Origin: Anaerostipes amylophilus
GTDB taxonomy: Bacteria > Bacillota > Clostridia > Lachnospirales > Lachnospiraceae
Length of the DNA: 64,000 nucleotides
NCBI RefSeq assembly: GCF_025567365.1
Contig: NZ_JAOQJG010000004.1
Span: forward strand, 124,001-188,000
Direction of reading: 5' to 3'
The notes beneath the pieces are model-generated. The model searched no databases and was not told the origin of the DNA. It saw only the letters and a program-made list of their open reading frames with translations. The position numbers and the translations under genes are program-made. Shown one piece after another: positions 8,588 through 14,810 of the stretch (positions are counted from its first letter, which is position 1; every line of letters starts with the position of its first letter).

Positions 8588-8933
8588 TTGATCTTATGGC
8601 TGGGATCATTACTGATCGTAGTGATCTCAAATATAATGACAGGGGAAATAGATATATTAACATTGACTGCAGCATTAATTGGAGCAACATCTTTGATCTT
8701 TGCAGCAAAAGGTAATGTATGGGCACAGATTCTAATGATCTTCTTATTATGCACTGGGATATGCGTCAAACGATATTGTATTGATTATTTTGTGGGTTAT
8801 GGCATCTATCAAAGATCCGTCATATTTTCCAGTGGTAGTAAATTTCATGATCTTTTTCCTAAATGATATGTACGGATTTATCAGCTGGAAGAAGAGAGAA
8901 GCAAAGATTGAAGAGAAGATAGAAATAGGATAA
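8588..8933 (+). pseudogene. pnuC: Broken pnuC (nicotinamide mononucleotide transporter) remnant
   Basis: Two frames together resemble PnuC. The first, from about 8588 to 8750, gives the TAALIGATSLIFAAKGNVWA stretch found near the family N terminus. Starting at 8751 in another frame comes ALGYASNDIVLIILWVMASI and then KDPSYFPVVVNFMIFFLN up to TAA at 8931-8933, the typical PnuC C terminus. The middle of the protein (roughly 100 residues in intact family members) is missing and the join shifts the frame. This is an internal-deletion remnant that cannot make a full transporter. It is followed by an intact terminator. Confidence 0.8.
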
Positions 8934-8944
8934 ACAACAGATAA

Positions 8945-8988
8945 AACAGGTGGAAATGAGTAGAAAAATTCATTTCCACCTGTTTTTA
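8945..8988 (+). terminator. Strong intrinsic terminator
   Basis: A perfect 15-bp stem (arms 8945-8959 and 8970-8984, core CAGGTGGAAATG) with a 10-nt loop is followed by a T-run. It is presumably the original pnuC terminator. Confidence 0.88.
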
Positions 8989-9036
8989 TGTTACAGAAAA
9001 TTTATGAGAAATATTTAAAATCACAATAAAATCTGC

Positions 9037-9074
9037 TATAATAAATCAAAAATGAATAGTTCAAATATGAACTA
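9037..9074 (+). promoter_or_regulatory. MarR operon promoter with palindromic operator
   Basis: TATAAT at 9037-9042 has a weak TTTAAA -35 17 bp upstream. Downstream, overlapping the expected transcript start, is a perfect 7-bp palindrome with a 4-nt centre, TAGTTCA-AATA-TGAACTA (9057-9074). Its position suggests that the MarR protein encoded next represses its own operon. Confidence 0.65.
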
Positions 9075-9096
9075 AACATAAAGAAAGGAAAAATAA

Positions 9097-9531
9097 ATGA
9101 AGATCAATATAGAATTTCCAAGAAAACTCTTAGAAGTATATAACGATGCATGTAAGCCATTATGCAAAAAGTTAAAATTACCACAGACAGCTTTTGATAT
9201 TCTAATGTTTTTAGGAAACAATCTGCAGTATCAGACAGCAAGAGATATCGTTAAGGTTAGAAATATCAAAGCAAATCTTGTATCGATTAACGTGGACAAA
9301 CTAGTAAAGGAAGGATACTTAAAGAGAGAAGCGATTGAAGGAGATCGGAGAAAGACAAAACTGGTCTGTACGACAAAAGCACAGCCAGTGATCAGGGAAG
9401 GACAACAGTTACAACAAGAATTTGTAGATCATTTGTTTGATAATATAACACAAAAAGAAAAAGAAATTTTTATCAAAGTGATGAAAACAATGGATAAAAA
9501 TCTAGATGACATTTTGAAAGGTGGGAACTAA
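9097..9531 (+). CDS. MarR family transcriptional regulator
   Basis: This 144-residue winged-helix protein has the MarR layout: helices containing LKLPQTAFDILMFLGNN, the recognition segment VRNIKANLVSINVDKLVKEG and a wing ending LKREAIEGDRRKTKLVCT (about 72-92), then a C-terminal dimerisation helix. It is the first gene of a two-gene operon with a TSUP exporter; its stop overlaps the exporter's ribosome-site region. The likely role is repression of the operon through the palindrome at 9057-9074, relieved by an unknown ligand related to the exported compound. Confidence 0.87.
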   Translation: MKINIEFPRKLLEVYNDACKPLCKKLKLPQTAFDILMFLGNNLQYQTARDIVKVRNIKANLVSINVDKLVKEGYLKREAIEGDRRKTKLVCTTKAQPVIREGQQLQQEFVDHLFDNITQKEKEIFIKVMKTMDKNLDDILKGGN

Positions 9532-9532
9532 G

Positions 9533-10306
9533 ATGAATATATTATTAACGATCATAGTAACATTTTTTGCAGGAATGGGAGCAGGACTTGGAACTGGGTT
9601 TGCGGGGATGAGTGCAGCAGCAGTGATCAGTCCGATGTTAATTACATTTCTTAAGATGAATCCATATATGGCTGTAGGAATCGCATTATCATCCGATGTA
9701 CTGGCAAGTGCAGTTTCAGCTTATATTTATGGGAAAAATAAGAATCTTGATATCAAAAATGGAATGATCATGATGGTAACGGTATTACTGTTTACAGTCG
9801 CAGGAAGCTATATCGCAAGCCTTTTGCCCGCAGCAACAATGGGAAATTTCTCAGTTTTTATGACATTGCTATTAGGGATTAAATTTATCGTAAAGCCAGT
9901 TATGACAACAAAAGAAGCCATGCAAGGCGTTTCAGCAAAGAAACGAGCAATTCAATCCATCATTTGTGGAATGATGATCGGACTGATCTGTGGATTTGTC
10001 GGCGCTGGTGGTGGAATGATGATGTTACTGATCTTAACAAGCGTATTAGGATATGAGTTAAAAACAGCGGTAGGAACTAGCGTCTTTATTATGGCATTTA
10101 CCGCATTTACAGGAGCCGCATCCCACTTTATGATCGGTGGGGCACCAGACTGGACGGTGTTTATCTTATGTGTTGCATTTACCCTGATCTGGGCAAGGAT
10201 CGCAGCAAGATTTGCAAATAAAGCGACCCCAGAAACATTAAACAGGGCAACAGGAATCATTCTTGTGATCCTTGGAATCGTTGTTCTTGGATTTTCTATG
10301 CTATAA
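9533..10306 (+). CDS. TSUP family (TauE/SafE) anion permease
   Basis: This is a 257-residue protein with about eight membrane segments and the two TSUP half-repeats: GMGAGLGTGFAGMSAA near the N terminus and MIGLICGFVGAGGGMMMLL in the second half. Family members move sulfite, sulfoacetate or related organosulfur anions across the membrane, usually outward. I place the start at the ATG 9533 because AAAGGTGG lies 8 nt before it; a GTG at 9521 is in frame but inside that site. The gene begins 1 nt after the marR stop. The actual anion is unknown. Confidence 0.87.
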   Translation: MNILLTIIVTFFAGMGAGLGTGFAGMSAAAVISPMLITFLKMNPYMAVGIALSSDVLASAVSAYIYGKNKNLDIKNGMIMMVTVLLFTVAGSYIASLLPAATMGNFSVFMTLLLGIKFIVKPVMTTKEAMQGVSAKKRAIQSIICGMMIGLICGFVGAGGGMMMLLILTSVLGYELKTAVGTSVFIMAFTAFTGAASHFMIGGAPDWTVFILCVAFTLIWARIAARFANKATPETLNRATGIILVILGIVVLGFSML

Positions 10307-10319
10307 ATGATGAAAAATA

Positions 10320-10349
10320 TTGAAAGATCAAGGAAAAGAGTGATAAAAT
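10320..10349 (+). promoter_or_regulatory. Sigma-A promoter of the alarmone synthetase gene
   Basis: TTGAAA at 10320-10325 and TAAAAT at 10344-10349 are 18 bp apart and are followed by an AAAAGGAG ribosome site. Confidence 0.6.
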
Positions 10350-10384
10350 CAAACTATTAAATAAAAAAGGAGTCGAAATACAGC

Positions 10385-11137
10385 ATGATAATCGATGAGT
10401 TAAAAAAGCAGGGAAAAGCTTTATTAGATGCAAGAAGAGAGGAGTTTGTAAGACAAAGCCTTTTATCCGATGAATTTCTAAATTTTATGCATCAAAATAG
10501 GAAACCCTTTGATCTTTTAATGTCATACTATGAATGTGCGATCATGGAAGTTGAAACAAAATTTAGGGTATTAAACCATGAACTATCTCTAGAATACGAC
10601 AATAATCCGATTGAAAGCATTAAGACAAGAGTTAAATCGTATGACAGTATTTTAAAGAAGATCCGAAGAAAAAATATTCCTTTAAATCTGCAAGATATTG
10701 AGAAAAATTTAAAAGATATAGCAGGAGTAAGAGTTATCTGTTCATTTCCAGATGATATTTATCAATTAGCAGAGAGTTTCTTAAAACAGGATGATATTAC
10801 ATTGATCGAGCGAAAAGACTATATCAGGAATCCAAAACCAAGTGGTTATCGAAGCCTGCATTTGATCATACAAGTGCCAATCTTTTTACAAAATGAAAAG
10901 AAGATGGTTAACGTTGAAGTACAATTTCGAACAATAGCAATGGATTTCTGGGCAAGCCTTGACCATAAAATGAGGTATAAGAAAGAGTTGTCCAGTGAAG
11001 AAGTAGAAATCATTCAGGAAGAACTCTATGACTGTGCAAGACAAAGTGCAGCCCTCGATGAGAGAATGCAGGGAATCAGAGATCGTATTACGAAGAAACA
11101 AAGGACAGACACACTATTAATAGAAGATAAATTGTAA
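10385..11137 (+). CDS. Small alarmone synthetase, RelQ/YjbM-like GTP pyrophosphokinase
   Basis: This 250-residue protein contains one RelA/SpoT synthetase domain and no hydrolase or regulatory domain. Key segments are VKSYDSILKKIRRKN (about 79-93), LKDIAGVRVICSFPDDIY (about 109-126), RNPKPSGYRSLHLII (about 147-161) and VEVQFRTIAMDFWASLDHKM (about 176-195); the last two carry the substrate-binding Tyr and Glu/Gln residues of this family. It makes (p)ppGpp from ATP and GTP or GDP. The length fits the SAS1 group. It stands alone behind its own promoter, so transcriptional control rather than the ribosome probably sets its output. Confidence 0.9.
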   Translation: MIIDELKKQGKALLDARREEFVRQSLLSDEFLNFMHQNRKPFDLLMSYYECAIMEVETKFRVLNHELSLEYDNNPIESIKTRVKSYDSILKKIRRKNIPLNLQDIEKNLKDIAGVRVICSFPDDIYQLAESFLKQDDITLIERKDYIRNPKPSGYRSLHLIIQVPIFLQNEKKMVNVEVQFRTIAMDFWASLDHKMRYKKELSSEEVEIIQEELYDCARQSAALDERMQGIRDRITKKQRTDTLLIEDKL

Positions 11138-11225
11138 TTTTTGACTGACTGTGTCAGAATAGGACAAGTATTAAAAAAAGTATAAAAATTTGTTAAGAAA
11201 GTGTTAATGAATTGACGGTAAAAAA

Positions 11226-11561
11226 ATGAATATTATCATTGTTGGGTGTGGTAGAATTGGTTCTACACTTGTTGAGGAATTAAGTGGAGAAAACCATGAC
11301 ATTTCCATTATTGATGAGAAGACAGTTTCAGGATTTACCACAACAGGATATGCATCTACAGACTTTAATAAATGGCCGGAATTTTCAAAATTTATCTTGG
11401 TCATGCTGATGTTTTCCGGGGCATGTGCAGGAAGTACCGGTGGTGGTATGAAAGTATCAAGACTTGTCATTATGCTAAAGTTCCCAATGCTGTTATTGAT
11501 CAATCCATATACATGGAAAGAAATGAAATTAAAGAAAAATAAGAAAAAAGGCCGTAGCTAA
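11226..11561 (+). pseudogene. In-frame trkA::trkH deletion chimera (potassium uptake remnant)
   Basis: The 111-residue frame joins pieces of two proteins. Residues 1-32 (MNIIIVGCGRIGSTLVEEL...) are the NAD-binding start of TrkA, the cytosolic gating subunit. Residues about 34-85 (GFTTTGYASTDF..., SGACAGSTGGGMKVSRL) are a late pore segment of TrkH, the membrane subunit. Residues 86-98 (FPMLLLINPYTWK) are the extreme TrkH C terminus. Two deletions, one across the trkA-trkH boundary and one inside trkH, both kept the frame. An ion channel cannot form from this. Whether the small membrane peptide is made is unknown. The stop lies inside the terminator hairpin. Confidence 0.78.
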
Positions 11562-11574
11562 TGGCCTTTTTTCT
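11543..11574 (+). terminator. Intrinsic terminator overlapping the trk remnant stop
   Basis: The arms AAAAAAGGCC and GGCCTTTTTT have a 9-nt loop. The stop codon TAA at 11559-11561 lies in the loop. Confidence 0.82.
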
Positions 11575-11611
11575 TATTTATCGGTAATTTATGAGACAAG
11601 TCTTTCTTTTT

Positions 11612-11640
11612 TTGAAGTTATATAATAAAATAAGGATAAT
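11612..11640 (+). promoter_or_regulatory. Sigma-A promoter of the PqqD/S26 pair
   Basis: TTGAAG at 11612-11617 and GATAAT at 11635-11640 are 17 bp apart, 28 bp ahead of the pqqD-like gene. Confidence 0.55.
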
Positions 11641-11667
11641 CAAAATGGGAATGGAACGGAGGAGCAT

Positions 11668-11937
11668 ATGAAACGAAATACAGATTTTATGCTTCGTGAT
11701 ATTGCAGGCGAAGTAATTCTTGTACCAACAGGAGCCGCAACTCAGCAGTTTAATGGAATGATCACATTAAATGAAGTAGCAGCATTTATCTGGAAGAATT
11801 TGGATGAGTCTGAATCAAGAGAGATATTAGTTGATAAGATTATGGACGAATTTGAAGTAGACAGGGAAACGGCAACAAGAGATGTCATAGGTTTTGTAAG
11901 TGCCTTGTATGAGCGTGGATTGGTATTGGATGAATGA
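11668..11937 (+). CDS. PqqD family (RiPP recognition element-like) protein
   Basis: This 89-residue protein spans one PqqD domain: FMLRDIAGEVILVPTG at the start, the conserved LNEVAAFIWKNLDE (about 35-48) and a C-terminal winged helix with FVSALYERGLVL. PqqD-fold domains bind leader peptides and present them to RiPP-modifying enzymes. No radical SAM enzyme, precursor peptide or transporter is adjacent, so either the partner lies elsewhere or the protein has another role. It overlaps the next gene by 4 bp (ATGA), so the two are translationally coupled. Confidence 0.82.
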   Translation: MKRNTDFMLRDIAGEVILVPTGAATQQFNGMITLNEVAAFIWKNLDESESREILVDKIMDEFEVDRETATRDVIGFVSALYERGLVLDE

Positions 11938-12374
11938 GAAAGATAGCAAATGATGTTTATATTCCAGTATTAAAAGAACTGGTGGAAGAAGGAAAAGAAG
12001 TCAGTATGATGATCAGTGGGAGTAGCATGAATCCATTTTTGATCCATCAGAGAGATTATATTTTGATGAGGAAGCCAGAAAGAGAATTAAAAGTTGGAGA
12101 TATGGTGTTTTTTCAGAGAAATGACGGAGCATATGTGATGCACAGAATCCATCATATCAATAAAAAAGAAAAGTTATTTATCATTGGGGATGCACAGACA
12201 GAGATGGAAGGTCCAATTGATAAAGAACAGGTCTTTGCGATCATTATCAAAGTAAAGAGAAAAGGTAAATGGATCTCACCAGGAGATTTCTGGTGGGAGT
12301 TTTTTGAGCATATCTGGCTGCATTTGATACCATTTCGCAGAATATTGATGAAATTATACGGAATCAGAAGATAA
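11934..12374 (+). CDS. S24/S26 family (signal-peptidase-like) serine protease
   Basis: This 146-residue protein resembles the catalytic core of type I signal peptidases. MISGSSMNPFL (about 27-37) carries the probable nucleophile Ser, and VGDMVFFQRND, YVMHRIH and FIIGDAQTEMEG correspond to the downstream boxes. The position of the usual general-base Lys is occupied by the MHRIH segment, as in ER/SipW-type enzymes that use His. No N-terminal membrane anchor is evident; a C-terminal hydrophobic, aromatic region (FWWEFFEHIWLHLIPF) may bind membrane. Coupling to a PqqD protein suggests a peptide substrate, but none is visible nearby. Confidence 0.78.
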   Translation: MRKIANDVYIPVLKELVEEGKEVSMMISGSSMNPFLIHQRDYILMRKPERELKVGDMVFFQRNDGAYVMHRIHHINKKEKLFIIGDAQTEMEGPIDKEQVFAIIIKVKRKGKWISPGDFWWEFFEHIWLHLIPFRRILMKLYGIRR

Positions 12375-12378
12375 AGAG

Positions 12379-12411
12379 TGGTAATATTTTACTTATTACC
12401 ATTCTTTTTTT
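12379..12411 (+). terminator. Intrinsic terminator
   Basis: TGGTAATA at 12379-12386 and TATTACCA at 12394-12401 form the stem, followed by TTCTTTTTTT. Confidence 0.8.
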
Positions 12412-12430
12412 GTTATCAGACCATGATGAG

Positions 12431-12528
12431 AGTGTCAAAAGTAAATTTTGCCACTCTCTGATGTATCCAGATTGTTTCATTGCTACGCAATTTATACTTT
12501 TGACACTTACATTATTTTATAGTATCCT
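12431..12528 (+). promoter_or_regulatory. leuDC promoter with a spaced 13-bp inverted repeat
   Basis: AGTGTCAAAAGTA at 12431-12443 is exactly complementary to TACTTTTGACACT at 12495-12507. The right arm contains the -35 box TTGACA (12500-12505), which is 17 bp from TATCCT (12523-12528). A second inverted pair, GAGAGTG/CACTCTC, lies at 12428-12458. Either a protein operator or a DNA-level repeat would explain it. There is no T-box here. Confidence 0.55.
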
Positions 12529-12562
12529 TAAAAGTAAAAGATACAAAACAGGAGGAAGATCA

Positions 12563-13039
12563 ATGGGACGTGTATTTAAATTCCATAATGACGTAGATAC
12601 AGATCAGATCATTGCGTCACAATATTTGTTATTACCAAATATTGAAGAGATGAAAGTATATACTTTTGAATCAATCGATAAAGACTTTGCCAAGAAGGTA
12701 AAAGAAGGAGATATTGTTGTAGCAGGAGAGAACTTTGGATGTGGATCCTCAAGAGAACAGGCACCAAGCGTACTAAAAGCCTTAGGTGTCAAAGCAGTGG
12801 TTGCCAAATCATTTGCAAGAATCTTCTATAGAAACTCAATCAACATTGGATTACCAGTGATCATCAGCAAAGACTTATACGATAAAGTGGAAGACGGAGC
12901 TGACATTGATATCAACCTGTCTGAAGGATGGATCAAAACAGAAAACGAAACCCTTCCATGTACCAAACTGCCACCATATATGCAGAATATTCTGGATCAC
13001 GGCGGATTGATCAATTTCTTAAATGAAGGGGAGGAATAG
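12563..13039 (+). CDS. Isopropylmalate dehydratase-type small subunit, copy 1
   Basis: This 158-residue swivel-domain subunit is of the aconitase superfamily: FHNDVDTDQIIASQYLLLP at the N terminus, VVAGENFGCGSSREQAP (about 53-69) and AKSFARIFYRNSINIGLP (about 84-101), the standard LeuD substrate-loop and contact regions. The ATG at 12563 is chosen for its AGGAGGA site and because family sequence begins there; longer open sequence upstream is the leader. It pairs with the large subunit that follows. The paired large subunit is divergent at the cluster-binding motif, so isopropylmalate may not be the substrate. Confidence 0.85.
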   Translation: MGRVFKFHNDVDTDQIIASQYLLLPNIEEMKVYTFESIDKDFAKKVKEGDIVVAGENFGCGSSREQAPSVLKALGVKAVVAKSFARIFYRNSINIGLPVIISKDLYDKVEDGADIDINLSEGWIKTENETLPCTKLPPYMQNILDHGGLINFLNEGEE

Positions 13040-13043
13040 TAAC

Positions 13044-14288
13044 ATGGGAATGACCATTGGAGAAAAGATTATCGCAAGAGCTGCGAAAGTAGATCAGGTA
13101 AAAGCAGGAGAGATCCATACGATCGAAGTTGACCGCTTAATGAGTAATGACGGAACAACACATTTGACAATTGATATGTACCATAACCAGTTAAAGCATC
13201 CAAAGATCGCAGATAAGGATAAACTGGTATTTATCATGGACCATAACGTGCCTGCAGAGAATCCAAAGACAGCAGCAGCACATAGAAAGATGCGTAATTT
13301 CGCAAAAGAACATCAGATCAAATTATATGAAGGAAAAGGTGTCTGTCATCAGATCATGGTAGAAAATCATGTATGCCCAGGAGAATTTATCATGGGTGCA
13401 GACTCTCATACATGTACATACGGAGCATTAGGAGCATTCGGTACAGGAATCGGATGTACAGACTTCTTATATGCGATGGTGACAGGACAGTCTTGGGTAT
13501 TAGTTCCAGATACGATCCGTTTTAACCTGCATGGTAAATTAAGAGAAGGTGTATATGCCAGAGATTTAATGCTTTCTATCATTGGAATGGTTGGGGCAAA
13601 TGGATGCAACTACAAGATCATGGAATTTGCTGGAGAAGGTGCTCATAACCTTGATATCGACGAACGTTTAGTTCTTTGTAACCTTGCAGTTGAAGCAGGA
13701 GCTAAGACTGGAATCGTTGAACCAGACGAGAAAGTCGTAGAATATGTAGAAAGCCGTGGAAGAAAGGCAGAGAACTTATTTAAGAGTGATGACGATGCGG
13801 TATTTGAGAAAGTTTATGATATCAACTTAGATGAGATCAAACCAGTTGTTGCAAGACCTCATCAGATCGATGACGTTGTGGATGCCAAAGAAGTTGCTGA
13901 TGTGAAGATTGATGAAGCATTCTTAGGATCATGCAATAACGGACGTATCGAAGAATTACGTGTTGCAGCTGAAATCTTAAAAGGAAAGAAAGTAAGCGAT
14001 AGCGTAAGATTCTTGATCGCACCGGCTTCTAATGAAGTTTATATACAGGCATTAGATGAAGGTCTGATCGACATCTTCATGGAATCCGGAGCAATGGTTA
14101 TGAATTGCAACTGCAGTGTTTGCTGGGGAAGTTGCCAGGGTGTCATCGGTAAAGATGAAGTTTTAATTTCCACAGGAACAAGAAACTTCAAAGGACGTGC
14201 CGGACATCCAGATTCTTATGTATATTTAGGATCCGCAGCGACAGTTACAGCATCAGCGATCGCAGGTAAGATCACAACAGCAGACTAG
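13044..14288 (+). CDS. Aconitase/isopropylmalate dehydratase-type large subunit, copy 1 (divergent)
   Basis: This 414-residue large subunit is of the LeuC/homoaconitase/dimethylmalate-dehydratase group. Recognisable parts are FIMDHNVPAENPKT, GKGVCHQIMVE, MGADSHTCTYGALGAFGTGIG and FLGSCNNGRIEEL. The cluster-ligand region reads NCNCSVCWGSCQG instead of the usual PGCGxCxG; three ligand cysteines can still be placed, but the surroundings are unusual and extra cysteines are present. The usual GSCTNGR is GSCNNGR. The start at 13044 follows a GGGGAGGA site inside the end of the small-subunit gene. I infer a (de)hydratase of a branched or longer 2-hydroxy-dicarboxylate; the substrate is uncertain. 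Confidence 0.82.
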   Translation: MGMTIGEKIIARAAKVDQVKAGEIHTIEVDRLMSNDGTTHLTIDMYHNQLKHPKIADKDKLVFIMDHNVPAENPKTAAAHRKMRNFAKEHQIKLYEGKGVCHQIMVENHVCPGEFIMGADSHTCTYGALGAFGTGIGCTDFLYAMVTGQSWVLVPDTIRFNLHGKLREGVYARDLMLSIIGMVGANGCNYKIMEFAGEGAHNLDIDERLVLCNLAVEAGAKTGIVEPDEKVVEYVESRGRKAENLFKSDDDAVFEKVYDINLDEIKPVVARPHQIDDVVDAKEVADVKIDEAFLGSCNNGRIEELRVAAEILKGKKVSDSVRFLIAPASNEVYIQALDEGLIDIFMESGAMVMNCNCSVCWGSCQGVIGKDEVLISTGTRNFKGRAGHPDSYVYLGSAATVTASAIAGKITTAD

Positions 14289-14314
14289 ATTTAAGAGAGA
14301 AGGATAGAATAGAT

Positions 14315-14806
14315 ATGGAACAGTTTAAAGGTAAGGTTTGGGTGCTTGGAGATGATATCGATACAGATATCATCATCCCAACAGAATATCTGGCACTTCC
14401 AACCGTAGAAGATATGAAACAGTACGGATTTTCTCCACTTCGTCCAGAATTAGCAGGACAGATCGGTGAAGGAGATATTATCGTAGCAGGAAGCAACTTT
14501 GGTTGCGGTTCTTCAAGAGAACAGGCACCAGAGATCATCAAAGCATTAAAAGTAAAATGCGTCATTGCCAAATCATTTGCACGTATTTTCTTCCGCAATT
14601 CCATCAACAATGGATTACTGCTGATCGAGAATGATAAGATTCAGGATGTAGTCAAAGAAGGCGATGAGATCGAAGTTACATTAGGTGAGAAGATCACACA
14701 TAATGGTGTTGATTATGAAATCCATTCTCTTCCAGATAACTTAATGGAGATCATCAACGCAGGTGGATTGGTAGAAGCCATGAAGAAAAGAAACGGGGTG
14801 AAATAA
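14315..14806 (+). CDS. leuD: 3-isopropylmalate dehydratase small subunit, copy 2
   Basis: This 163-residue LeuD-type subunit has WVLGDDIDTDIIIPTEYLAL near the N terminus, VAGSNFGCGSSREQAPEII (about 56-74) and AKSFARIFFRNSINNGL (about 88-104). It is clearly homologous to, but distinct from, the copy at 12563. It sits 26 bp after large subunit 1 and 4 bp before large subunit 2, so all four genes look co-transcribed. With its partner it would isomerise 2- to 3-isopropylmalate in leucine synthesis; leuA lies at 44691-46352, and no leuB is in the window. Confidence 0.88.
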   Translation: MEQFKGKVWVLGDDIDTDIIIPTEYLALPTVEDMKQYGFSPLRPELAGQIGEGDIIVAGSNFGCGSSREQAPEIIKALKVKCVIAKSFARIFFRNSINNGLLLIENDKIQDVVKEGDEIEVTLGEKITHNGVDYEIHSLPDNLMEIINAGGLVEAMKKRNGVK

Positions 14807-14810
14807 AGAT

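Noticed and set aside
8473..8769. Long upstream extension of cotJA
   Set aside because: The extra residues are unlike the family, and the ATG at 8472 has a good ribosome site and starts the known N terminus.
12410..12562. N-terminal extension of the first leuD-type gene
   Set aside because: The sequence is leader DNA with an inverted repeat and a promoter. The family sequence starts at the ATG 12563 behind AGGAGGA.
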